Origin: Porites lobata
Lineage: Eukaryota > Cnidaria > Anthozoa > Scleractinia > Poritidae
Direction: 5' to 3'
NCBI GenBank assembly: GCA_942486035.1
Contig: CALNXK010000575.1
Coordinates: 2,501 to 66,500 of the forward strand
Length of the DNA stretch: 64,000 nt
A program made the position numbers and the translations under genes. Position 1 is the stretch's first letter. The number at the start of each line of letters is the position of its first letter. The notes beneath the pieces were generated by a model. It saw only the letters and a program-made list of their open reading frames with translations. It ran no database searches and was not told the origin of the DNA. Of the stretch, positions 43,690 through 55,200 are shown piece by piece.

Positions 43690-46600
43690 TAATTCACGGC
43701 TCCTCCGTTTAGACTCTCCTTTTGTTCTTTAAACGTAAGAGGTTTAAATCAAGCTAGAAAGAGACGGCGGGTGTTTAGATGGCTCCACAATCAAAAATTC
43801 GACGTTGTTTATTTACAAGAAACTTACTCTTCCAAAAGTGTCGAAGAAATATGGAAAGCAGAATGGGGAGGGAAAATTTATTATAGTCATGGAACAACAC
43901 ATTCAAAAGGTGTGATGATATTATTTAAACCGAGTCTGGATTTCGAAACAGAAAGCATCTTCGCTGATAAGAATGGACGATACTTGCTATTAAAAGCCAA
44001 CGTGCTAGAATCTTCCTTCTTGTTTAGCAACATTTACGCGCCAAATGACTCTACCGCCCAGATAGCTTTCTTTCGCAATCTTGATAACATTCTCCTACCA
44101 TTTGCAGATGCACAAATCATCTTGGGAGGTGACATGAATTGCCCATTAACACCTACAGATAAAATGGGTGGTGCTACTGTTCGGAAAAAACAAAAAGTCA
44201 TTGACGAGATTGAAGGCTTAACCCGGCGTTTTAAACTTCATGACATTTGGAGAAATCAACATACCAACAAAACACAATTTACATGGCGTAACAATTCCTT
44301 GAAAGTGCAATGCCGCTTAGATTATTGGCTTGTGTCGAAAGAATTGTTGATGTCTGTCATTGATACTAACATCACCAACCCCACAATATCTGATCATAGC
44401 GCTATCACTTTCACTCTTCAATCGAAAGAATACGCTAAACGTGGACCTGGGTTTTGGAAAATTAATAACGCTTTGCTGAAAGATGCAAATTTCATTGACG
44501 AGCTCGTAAGCAAAATACCCGAATACAAAAACAAACACTGTTACCTTACTAATGAAGGCCTGTACTGGGACATGCTCAAGATGGAGATTAGAGGTTTCTG
44601 TGTACAATACTCAAAAAGGAAAAACAGAATAAAAAGAAATAAGGAACGAGACCTTCAGAAAGAAATTGATCAGCTAATGGCCTTGCTGCAATCCAACAGC
44701 TCGAAAGAAAATATCACTAAACTCTACCAATTAAGAGTTCAACTCAATCAGATTGCTGAATATAAAACCGAGGGTGCAATGATTAGAAGTAGGATACGCT
44801 GGCACGAAAAAGGAGAAAAGAATACTAAATACTTCTTAAATCTTGAGAAAAGGAGGTTTGCAAAAACTCATATAACTAGGCTTAAAACAAATAGTGGCTC
44901 GGAAACTTCTTGCGAAAAAGAGATTTTGGAAATGCAGAGAGCATTTTATGAAAATTTATATACGAGCGCTCCCTGTGATATTATTGCACGCGATACTTTC
45001 CTGGGAGACCCTAACCTCGTCAAACTCGACGAAAACGAGCTAAATGAACTCGAACAGCCTTTGTCGAAAACCGAATGTTTCAACGTTCTTAAACAGTGTG
45101 CTAAAAACAAATGTCCGGGCAGCGACGGTCTCTCAGTTGAGTTCTATTTGCACTTCTGGCATCTACTTGGTGATGAGATGGTCCAAAGCTTTAACTATGC
45201 TCATAAAGTAGAACAACTCAACATAACACAAAGACAAGGTATAATAAAGGTCATACCGAAAAAACGCAAGAACAGGTTGTATTTGGAACATTGGAGACCG
45301 CTAACGTTACTTAACGTCGACTATAAAATAGCAACCAAATCTATAGCCCATAGAATCGCTAAAGTCCTCCCCAAATTAATAAACGACGACCAAACTGGCT
45401 ATGTCAAGGGACGCTATATAGGACAGAACATTAGACTCATTAACGATATCATGAAGATAACTGAGCTAGAAAACATTCCCGGCATGGCGATTTTTGTGGA
45501 CTTTAAAAAAGCTTTTGACACCGTCGACTGGAACTTCCTTTTTAAGACCTTGGAGGCATTAAATTTCGGCCCTCAGTTACTACAGTGGATCCGAACCTTT
45601 TACACTGACTGTTCTAGCTGTGTAGTAAATAATGGTTACGCCTCTGTCTTCTTTAAACTACAAAGAGATGTTCGCCAAGGGTGCCCTCTTTTCGGCTCCC
45701 TATTTGCGCTGTGCGCTGAAATTCTTGCTAATGCAATAAGGTCTAATGCAAATATTCAAGGAATCAACATATATAGAAAGGAATTCAAAATTTCACAATA
45801 CGCAGATGATACCACTGTTTTTGTCTCTGATATAACATCTGCCCAAAACCTCTTCCAACTGCTCCACGCTTTTCAAATATGCTCTGGTCTTGAAGTAAAC
45901 AGAAGAAAGACAGAGGGCTTGTGGCTAGGCGCGAACAAAAACAACCCGGAAGAACCTCTTGATATTGCATGGCCAAAAGACCCTGTATTTGCACTTGGTA
46001 TTCACTTCTCTTATAATGACGAAGCTGCTTTCAAAAGGAACTTTGAACAGAAACTGTCCTCGATGGCTTCCTTGCTAAACTTGTGGTACCCTAGGAACTT
46101 AACTTTACATGGTCGAATTGTCATTTTAAAAGCATTAGCCCTCTCCAAACTTATTTATAACACTGCTGTCCTCACTGTCACCCCCGCATTTATTCAAAAA
46201 GTTAATAAAGCTATTACTCAATTCGTCTGGCAAAAGAAAAAACCAAAAATAAAACAAACTACCCTGATTGGCCCTAAAGAAAAAGGTGGTCTCTCATTGC
46301 CTGATTTTGACATAATTAACAATGCTCTCAAAGCAACTTGGATCAGAAGACTTGACAGCTGTCCAGTCCCACCGCGAGTTGGACTCACATTCCTGTTTCC
46401 CTGCTAGAGCGAGTTGGTGGTCTCTTTCTCCTTAAATGCAACTTTGAACTTAAACATCTTAACATACACATTCCATTGATCTTTTACGAGAAAGCCTTGT
46501 TGGCCTGGCAATCCATAAATTCGTTCACTCCCTCCTCAAAAGAAGAAATACTGAATGAAATCCTATGGAACAACCGCTTTATTAGGATCAACAATTATTC

Positions 46601-47395
46601 AGTATACTACAAAGCATGGCATGTAGCGGGTGTTGAAAAAATTGGAGATCTCTTCAACGACAATACCTTTCTATCTCGCCAAGACTTCTGCTCATATTTT
46701 GGTCTTAAAACTAATTTTCTTACCTACTACGGTTTATGCAAAGCAATTCCTCCTAACTGGATTAAAATAATGAAAGGTAAATTACAACCGCCTTCGAATA
46801 AATCCATAAGTATGGATAGAATTCCCGTTGAGAAGCTTTCTTCTAAACTTGCTACCAACTTTTTTGTTGAAAGGAAATTTGTTCCTGCCACCGCCAAAAA
46901 AAGACTCAGAAAAGCTAGTTTAAATGAACAGCAAATTTCTCAAATTTACAAGATGCCTTTCAGTGCTACGAAAGACATACAACTCTCAATGTTTCAGTTC
47001 AAGATCTTACACCACATCTTACCCACCAACGCTACATTATATAAATTCGGAATTAAGGAACATGACCGCTGTCATTTATGCGCTGAAAAGCAAACAATCA
47101 CACACCTATTTGTGACTTACCCCAATGCTCAGCTGTTTTGGACACATTTTTCAGTTTGGTGGCGCGAAAAAAACAACATTAAGCCATCTCGCTTTCTGAA
47201 GCACAAAAACTTTATGGCATTACAGACACCGTGCCTCAGTGTCTTGGTTTAAACCTCTGCTTGATAATTGCAAAATACTATATTTACACCGCGTCTAAAA
47301 ATGAGGAAGATTATTTTTTCGACGCTTTTTTGTCTATCCTTAAAAATAAAATACAAATTGAAACTAGCAAAGCTAAGGTGCAAGTCAAGCTGTAA
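43690..47395 (+). pseudogene. LINE ORF2: endonuclease and reverse transcriptase, frameshifted
   Basis: The APE endonuclease opens before the first ATG with SFCSLNVRGLNQ, then YLQET, SNIYAPND, GGDMNC and SDHSAITF. The reverse transcriptase shows NKCPGSDGLSVEFY, KVIPKKRKNRLYLEHWRPLT, FVDFKKAFDTVDWN, VRQGCPLFGSLFAL and SQYADDTTVF (catalytic YADD intact). The zinc-knuckle region is CHLCAEKQTITHLFV. It has two breaks: one near 46362-46385, where the frame changes between LDSCP and VSLLERVGG, and one near 47205 in a run of A, after which the true tail (CLIIAKYYIYTASKNEE and onwards) ends at 47395. All catalytic motifs survive, so the copy is young but probably inactive. Confidence 0.88.
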
Positions 47396-47782
47396 AAATA
47401 ATTTTCTTGATTCTGGCTAATTTCCCTTGTTTTTTGGCTTTTTTGTTTTGTTTGTTTGTTTGTTATTTATTTATTTATTTTTGTCGTTTTTAGCGTATTT
47501 ACTCTTCGTTAATAGATAGTAAGTTAGTAATTAGTTGTATTAGAATTCTTTTTTCACTATTTTGTAACAGACTCCAACTCATCGGCTCCTGTTTTATAAG
47601 CATTATCTTGTAAGTTTATATTATGTAAGTAAGTAGCATTTAACTTAGCAAGTTACATGTAAGTAGGTATTAAAGCTTTATGTAACTAAGTAAGTACTAT
47701 GTAAGTAAGTCAGCATTATGTTTGTAAAAACAATATAAAAAATAAAAAATAATTAAAAAAAAAAGCAGTAAACTCAAAACCA

Positions 47783-47847
47783 CCCACAATACCTTTCGGG
47801 ATTGTCGCGTGCAGTTCATCCGACAACCTTCCTCGAAATAGCTGTAT
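47783..47847 (-). repeat. inverted-repeat arm, right of the L1-like element
   Basis: Its reverse complement reads ATACAGCTATTTCGAGGAAG, GTTGTCGGATGAACTGCACG, and CGACAATCCCGAAAGGTATT. The left arm at 42491-42557 is the same sequence in plus orientation. Confidence 0.8.
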
Positions 47848-48527
47848 ACCGGATGTTGGAGCTGTGGTGGGAACATAGTAACGTAAAAAAAAAAAATAAC
47901 TTAGTTGAATAATATTAAGGCTACGTTCACGCGGCACAGGACGAATTTTCGACCGGTTGAAAGTTCGTGCGTTTAGATGTTCTGTTCACACGGGATCACC
48001 TTAACCGAACGAAAATTTAGACGCCTAGCCGTTTAAAGTTCCCTGTGAACAGAGTGAAAATATTAAACGGTCCCGGGTGAACGAAGTGCATGGTCAAATT
48101 TTGCCGCCGGTGGAAAGATTTGTCCGGTGCCTTGTCTACGTAGCCTGAGAGTGCCGATTTAACAGATAAGTTTTTTCGCGAGTTTTTTGCACTTTTCTTG
48201 TTGCCTTGGTGAAGAGAGAGACCACAGATTGCCATATTTTGGCTGGAATCATCGACGAGATTGAAATGGCTGGATACGGTTTTAAATACTTCTTTGTCAT
48301 TTGTTTCAACATCTCCAATTTGTTTGCGAAACGGTCTTAAATATGCAGAACTAGTCGTAACTTCACAGAAAGTTCACTCAATAGGTGTTATTTCTCTGTA
48401 TATTTCTTTTTCTGCAAATCTACATTTCCGTGTAAGCTCTTGTCTCTCTTCTCTGTCTTCGCCAGCCTCGCATTAACTGCTGTCTTAAAAAATCAGGAAG
48501 AGAAACCGGGATTTTGAGTTAGCACTC

Positions 48528-48789
48528 GTCCAATTTCGAATTCGTCGCGGCCGCTGAATAGAAACACTGAAGACTCACTTATACAAGGTTAACCTCGACC
48601 AAAGGTAAATATATTTGCAAATCCCAGTCCGAAGAAGACCTGAGTACAATTGTGTCTGTTGGTTTAAACTCAAATTCGGGCACCTTCTTGCCGGTATTTT
48701 TGAATATTTTAATTAAGGTCGAGGCTAACCCTGTATAAATAAGTCTTCTGCGCTTGTATTCAGCGGCTACGACGAATTCGAAACTGGAC
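48528..48789. mobile_element. 262-bp MITE with ~70-bp TIRs
   Basis: GTCCAATTTCGAATTCGTCG, then ACTTATACAAGGTTAACCTC at the left, is mirrored by GAGGCTAACCCTGTATAAAT, then CGACGAATTCGAAACTGGAC at the right. No coding capacity or clear target duplication was seen. Confidence 0.85.
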
Positions 48790-48909
48790 TATTAAACTTG
48801 GGCATAAGCCTTGATTTTTCTCAGACTATATAAATATGTAATGTATTTTATCTACCACACCCAATCGGCTGGTGCCGAGAAATGGGTTTGACCGTATACT
48901 AAGTAAATT

Positions 48910-48978
48910 AGACGCCCCCTTCCCCCCTCTCTACCTGATTTTTTTACAGGGGAGGGGGAGGGGGCGTCTGCACACACG
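48910..48978. mobile_element. 69-bp hairpin insertion with 11-bp flanking duplication
   Basis: GACGCCCCCTTCCCCCCTCT on the left pairs with GGGGAGGGGGAGGGGGCGTC on the right. CTAAGTAAATT stands directly outside at 48899-48909 and again at 48979-48989, ten bases after the hairpin. Confidence 0.6.
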
Positions 48979-49218
48979 CTAAGTAAATTGGTGTCGCCGA
49001 TGGGATTTCAAAATGTCTTCCCGGGAATAGGGCGCCCGTCGTGGGGACGTAAATGTCAACGATTTCTGTTCTTTCATCTTGTTTTAGTTGCAGTAAAGAC
49101 CTACTGAATTGTGTTGTGGAAAAAAAAAATGATCTGGTGAGCAAATAAAAAGAATCATTTAGACTTACTCTTTGCATTTCATACAGAATTGACATGAGAA
49201 CTATTGTTTATTTTGTAG

Positions 49219-50051
49219 GATCTACTCAAAGAATGCTTCGAGAATATCAAAGGAATTTCTGAGGATTCAGTTGTTGTTTGCTTACGTCACGTCCTGAGGT
49301 TTGTGGTTCCTCTTTTCTCAAACTTTATTAAGTCTACTTCTGTCGCAGGCTACCGCTACTTTTGGGATGTTCCTTGGAAAGCTAAAAAGCTAATTATATT
49401 TCATTGTTTCTGTGGGAGCGTAAGTACCGCATACCGAAAAATGTTTTACAGATAATGGTCTGTAAATCACCCTTTTCTGCGAGATGTTCATTAAAACAAC
49501 AACAACAACATTTATTTTTAAGGAAATGCATTTATCCCTTTATGGATGCGAAAGTATGGTTAAAAAATTTTAAAATATCATGCAGGATTCTTGCAAGATA
49601 CCTACAGACCTGGTTCCTACTTAAACTGAATCCAAAACTTGTTAACTTTCCTAGTCTGCACGTTGGCAGCATAAAATTTTAATCCATTTCCTATTAGAAT
49701 AGAGTCCTCTTCGAAGGAAAACGACCTGGATGGACTACAAACCGAAGATGATGTTCATAAGATGCCTTTGGGCAAGACAACTGCCAAGTATTTGTATCCT
49801 GAAATTTGCAGCATACAGTAATTGAAATAAAGTGAACCAGTTTTTTTAGAAGCTAATGTCATTTTTTAGCACTATATGTATTGTCAAAATACAATTTGAA
49901 GTTGAAATTATATTTTCTATGTGGAGACTCTAATTTGCTTGTTCAGGTCTCTACTCCTTAACTGTTTGCAAGATCATCGATATTAAGTTACCCTGTAAAC
50001 AACGTTTTCCTTCTCCCATGCTTAAAGCAGCTGTCCTTTGAAGACGCTGTT
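49219..50051 (+). CDS. three spliceable exons of an unidentified gene (possibly NOL11-like)
   Basis: Exons 49219-49298, 49698-49787 and 50031-50051 (a 21-bp microexon) join in consistent phase. They read DLLKECFENIKGISEDSVVV CLRHVLR in two parts, then an acidic linker (KENDLDGLQTEDDVHK), then CPLKTLL. A helical repeat, an acidic linker and a 'CPL' turn are reminiscent of the C-terminal half of the U3 snoRNP factor NOL11, but this is a recollection of pattern only. Exons before 49219 and after 50051 were not found. The L1-like element lies upstream and an inverted-repeat transposon downstream, so the gene may be broken. Confidence 0.35.
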
Positions 50052-50209
50052 GTAAGTATTTTATCAATGTTAGTTTGTATCACCGACTTTTTTTAAAATT
50101 CTTTTGCATGTCATATCTTTTATTTGGTGCCTTAAACAGAAGGAGTCAGGGTGTGGTTCACTCCGCTCAAATGCGTCCAAAAACACCAAAATCGGTAGTT
50201 CCGTTTTAT

Positions 50210-50400
50210 CACTTGCTAAGACCAGGCCTCAGTTGTTCAGATGTTGGTATATTGTATCGATATCCATCGTGTAAATTATTATCCCGCCGCAGCGGATACG
50301 CCGCGTCAAGGAAACTATTTGGGCTGTCCGGTGGATAGAGATTAATCCAGTGGATAGCGTTATCCAGCTTTTGAACACCTGGGCCAGTACAACAATGTTT
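50210..50400. repeat. dispersed repeat (GGATAACGCTATCCAC type)
   Basis: GGATAGCGTTATCCAGC and TTATCCCGCCGCAGCGGATA with GTGGATAGAGATTAATCCAG form several short inverted blocks typical of a compact MITE or SINE-like repeat. The boundaries were not resolved. Confidence 0.45.
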
Positions 50401-50545
50401 TTCCATCTGTGGCAGAGACCTATATAACACCACTGGAAAGAACAACACGGACTTTTAAAATTTAATGAATATCACTGTAAGAATATAGTAATGAGCCATA
50501 TGAAAGTCACTGCCCATTAACTTTTATTCGAATGCTCAGCCTTAA

Positions 50546-51768
50546 GGTGACTCGACCCAGTTATTTTGTGAGGGTACCATCCTACTTTGAAGCTCTCTGG
50601 TATCCCCCCTATACTTTGATCATAAGTCTAACATATAGCATGGATAACACATAGATCAATCTACAATGACCGCGTTTGGCTGACTTCCGAATGCTCACCG
50701 AGATATGATAATTTTGGTACGGTGAGACAGGCGATCGCGTGATACACAGAGGTTTAACTCACGATTTTTAATCAATTCTCGTGCTTCTTGTGTCTTTGCA
50801 AAAAAAATCAAGAAATGCTTCACACTAAATCTACTCGAATAGCATTCAACACCCCGGCCATTTTCTTTTAAGAGTTTTTAATTCTCGACATGATGTACAC
50901 TCAGCTGGCCGGAGACGTTACGTGACAGGAATCCCTTCTATTTTCTCATACTAAATTATCATATCTCGGTGAGCATTCGGAAGTCAGCCAAGCGCGGTCA
51001 TTGCACGCGTGCTGAACAAGAATGCTGTATAATGACAGACTAAAAACAATAGAAAAGTCCCAAAGCACAAACTCAGCCAAAACGCTAAAAATCTTCAATG
51101 TTTACTCAAGTTTGGGCTTACAAAAGATAATGTCACAGTTTTTCAATGACCATGAAATTCAAAATCCGGGCAGTTAGTTAATCAGTTGTGGCCCTGAAAA
51201 ACTTTGAGGGAAAAAAACTACGAGTTTTTAAGAAAATGCTTTTTCGTGAGAAGCACTCTTAAACGCTGACAAACGTCAACAAATAGCTAACGCGTGCATT
51301 TATAAGGCACTAAAGCTTTTCGCTGACTTGCAATGACCCATCTGTTATAAAGATCCCCAAAATAAAGGGATAAATGTCATAGTTTATCAGATATAATCGT
51401 GTAAAGTTTGCTTATCATTTTCACATAAATTATGACCTAAATTTGGAAACCGCTGAATTTCTCGCATTGGGTCTTTGCGATTTTGGTGAAACTCTGGTCA
51501 ACGCAAGGCACTAATGCGAATTATATGTAGCCGAGAGATTTTCACGAAAAAATGCCGGCAACAGCAGAATTTCCACTAAGACCCCAAAGAGGCGTGGCAC
51601 TGTAACCACTACACATTTACTCCGATCGCCCAACATTTTATGCTATATTGTAGATTGATCTACATGTTATCATGCTATATGTTAGACTTACGATCAAAGT
51701 AAAGGTGGGGATGCCAGAGAACTTCAAAGTAGGATGGTATCCTCACAAAATAACTGGGTCGAGTCACC
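50546..51768. mobile_element. 1223-bp DNA element with ~120-bp TIRs and TTAA duplication
   Basis: GGTGACTCGACCCAGTTATT at the left is mirrored by AATAACTGGGTCGAGTCACC at the right, with the inverted repeats continuing about 120 bp inward. TTAA flanks each end (50542-50545 and 51769-51772), the duplication used by piggyBac and Kolobok transposases. A second inverted pair lies inside (GACTTCCGAATGCTCACCGA at 50683 and its complement at 50969). No transposase frame was seen, so it is non-autonomous. Confidence 0.85.
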
Positions 51769-51888
51769 TTAAGCATTTCATTCTCAAACTCAAAGTAATC
51801 CTATTTGTTCCCGAATATAAACAGTGTCAGTCACAGGAAAGTACTGTACAGCCCCCGAAATGATCCCGACTGTCATTTAATTAGTTTC

Positions 51889-51988
51889 TTACACGGCGGC
51901 TTGAAGATATGAATTTTATTTTCTCGTGGCAAAAACATATTGTTTTGCCACTCGAAAATAAAATTCATATCTTCGCGCCACCGTGTAA
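51889..51988. mobile_element. 100-bp near-perfect palindromic MITE
   Basis: TTACACGGCGGCTTGAAGAT and the following ATGAATTTTATTTTCTCGTG are mirrored around AAAACATATTGTTTT by GCCACTCGAAAATAAAATTC and ATATCTTCGCGCCACCGTG. Arms of ~42 bp would fold into a hairpin. Confidence 0.85.
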
Positions 51989-52203
51989 TATCCTCTATCT
52001 ATTTACGCACGTAAAAATAACGCTACAGTGGAAATCCACCTTTATACGTAGACACGTAGCCTAGGTCACGGTGGCGGCGCTTAAAGGAGGAAGAAAAAGC
52101 GGGGGTAAAAGCGCGCGAGTGAAAAAAGAAGAGAACTGATTCCTTCCATCCTCCCTTCCATGTCTCCCTCTAACAGTTTTTGTTTGTTTGCTTGTTTTTA
52201 TAG

Positions 52204-55200
52204 TGTGAAACAGCAGAGGGATTGGAGCTTACAAGAATCTCAGTCGTCGATGAATCGTTCAATGTAATTTACGACACACTTGTTAAACCTACCAGGCCAA
52301 TAATAGACTACAAAACGAAGTAAGTTATCTCAAGCTCCTCGCGATTAATCCGGCTCGCTCAAATTACAGTTGACCAGTAGCTGAAAAGGGGCTACTTTTG
52401 AAGCTGTAGTGGCTCTTCAGTAGATATGAAGAGCAATGCAAGCCAAGACTTAGGTCTAAATATTGAGGGTTCAGCCTTGAAAACATATGTGTCTGCATAT
52501 TTAGTGGCTTGTTTGACTTACTAAGGCGTGGTTGCCAACCAGGACCTGTTTTGTTGTTTGTCCTAAAGTGGGGCTGTATTCAGTAGTTTAGTCGAATACT
52601 TATTTATTTAGAAAGACCACTCCTTTTTACCAGATTTTAAGTTATGTGTCCGTAGAGAACGGCTGCCGAGGAAATAAGGCAGCGTCTGCAACACAAAGCC
52701 AGACAGTTTTTTTTTCTTAATCGTACTAGTGTTTTTTGTGACCTTGCCGGTATGGATGCACCTGCTAACATGTGAGAAGTGATCTGCAGTAAAAGTGCAA
52801 GTAAACTATAATGGAAATATTTCCGTAAAGTCCTGCGCCGGAAAAAAATCTTCTATAGATAATAGAGAGATTTAGAGTGACATTTCGACAAACGGCCAAC
52901 GGCAGACTCAAGTTGAAAATTTCTCAAGATAGAATATGAGCAGATAAAAACCGTCTAAAACAATTCTTATGGATGAAAAAAACATGAAACTACTTATTTT
53001 TTTTTTGTAGAAGTAAGGAAAAGTTAAAGAGACAGTCACGTGGTACAAATTCACGTTTGCCGTGTCATACGCGACTCTAAATCTCCCCATTAACTATAGA
53101 AAATTTAGCCTGCGTGGCAGGCGCAAAAAGGGGAGGGGGAGGGGGGAGGGAGAAAGGGAAAAGGGAAGGGAGCGCCTGCTCTAAGAGCCTATGTTTTTGC
53201 ATAACGCCTACCAATTTTCTAGTAATCCGATTACGCTTAGTGTCAATCAAGTGTCGCTACACTCGCCATTGCAGAAAAACATTACACTCACGGACCAAAG
53301 AAATTCACTTAGTTATTCAGATCCAGAAGGCACTTTGGAGAAAATTGGAATCCTTATTCAGCCGTAATTAAAAAAGCTTTACGCTTCAAAAGAGGTCAAA
53401 GAAATTGCGCTTGCATCAGAGGGCAAATCCTGCCGACCAGAAAACAATAACTACAGTCAATCGATATGTATGTCATGACCTCTCAGTGTGAAACATGCGG
53501 CTAAAATAACATTTTCTCAGTATAAATGCAGAACCTTCCAGAGCATAATCTACCCAGCAGATAAAGACAACTTTATTGGAATAAGCAGCATTTTGGCATA
53601 AGGTAAAACCACCCTCTTTTATTGCTAAGTTACATCGGCGAATGTCATCGTTCGATAAATTGGCTAAATCTTTCGCTGGGTAGCCCAACAATTCCATCTC
53701 CTGCAACTGGTCTTCGATAATACTTTTCAGTGGCGAAATGACGAGAATCGCGGCATTACCATTTAGCTCGTAGTTCTTCGCGCGTACAAACATTTGGTAA
53801 ATTAATAGCCTGCGTGGCAGGCGTTTGAAAGGGAAGGGAAAGGGAGTTTTAGGTGCGAAAGAAGTGCGAGGGGCGCGCGAGGAGGGAGGGAGGGAAACGC
53901 CTGCCAGGAAACCATTGTTTTCGCCATCCCGCCTACTACTTATGTATGCAAAAATAATGCAACTGTGAATGACTTGCTGTGAAATAAGTCTGGCCGCGAT
54001 GCGCTTATTTAAGTCGTATTTCGCGTACTGTTTTTCTTTTGTTTTCCTAAAACAAGAAATCTGAAGTAAAGGTACTATTAAAAAAAGTATAAAATTAATG
54101 CGGTCGTCCGTTGAAGGAAGAAAAGTCGCAACCATGCGTGGCTTGTTATATAAAATACAGCATAAATCTATTACGTTTTTGCTGAAGGTATCGAGTTGGA
54201 CTTCCCAACTTGCATGCAATGTTTGTCGGAGAAAGTTTAATTTCTCCGACAAACAAAGTGGTTGTAATTAAAATTACAACCACTTTGACTCTCGAACTGG
54301 ATCCAGCGGAGCATACAAAAGAACACTGGTAAAAGCGCTGAACTTCAAAGATCTACAATAAGGCTGGCGGCTTTATAACGTCTATAACCAGCAAGAAGAA
54401 GTCCTCAAACTGAAAATCGCTAACGATTATAGATCGCTTCGTCCTCAACAATCTGGTCGTTGGTAAAGCGTAGCCTGCGTGGTAGGCGTTTGAGGTCAAA
54501 GAGCAGATAACAAGCACACAGGCAGCATTTTTTCTTTCTTTCTTTCTTCTAGTGAGTAAAACAAGCCGTTGGGAGACAAGACTTCTCAAAACCAGTCAGC
54601 AAAACTCATCTAGCTGACAGGTCTTTTCCTTCATACGAGTCTTTTAACTGCTTTCTTCTATTCTCCTTTCAAGCTGAAATAGATGCCTTCAGTTTCTAAT
54701 CGTTCTAAAACGATGAATTCCATACAGAAATCTCATCACGCCTCACTAACAACATATTTTTAAATGATTACTGAAAGATCGATTAAGTTACTCAGTAGCG
54801 TGATGTTGATTTCAGCCAATCGGATTAAGGTATTAAGGCTGTGATTGACATGTTTTGAAGACAGACCAATCAGGATTTTAACATTCGCCTGGTGGATGTT
54901 AAAAACGAGAAACACAATGGTCTCCTGGCAGGCGTTTCCCTCCCTCCCTCCTCGCGCGCCCCTCGCGTTTCTCTCCCGCCCAAAACTCCCTTTCCCTTCC
55001 CTTTCAAACGCCTGCCACGCAGGCTAGTAAATTAAACTCTTGCCGTATCCGGTCCGCAAAACCGCCAGAACATCTCTGTCGGCTAAAAGAGCCTTTACTG
55101 CTGATTCTTGCTCTGGTTTTAAAACAGTTTCTTTACCACTAGATAAATTCACATCTCTCAAAGCACTCTCTACGACGTGACATCCACGTCTACCGCTGCC

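Larger units (their letters stand above)
42560..47760 (+). mobile_element. L1-clade LINE retrotransposon
   Basis: This unit holds ORF1 (42672-43298), a 400-bp inter-ORF stretch, ORF2 (about 43690-47395, two frameshifts) and a 3' region ending in an A-rich stretch near 47740-47763. The two-ORF order, a coiled-coil ORF1, an APE-type endonuclease and a terminal zinc knuckle identify an L1-clade element, possibly of the Tx1 group. The exact borders are uncertain because no target duplication was recognised. An inverted repeat pair brackets it (42491-42557 and 47783-47847). Confidence 0.85.

Noticed and set aside
53473..54252. Single 259-residue protein
   Set aside because: The frame is a chance fusion of transposon arm sequence with the downstream helicase piece; only the part ending at 53805 is helicase.
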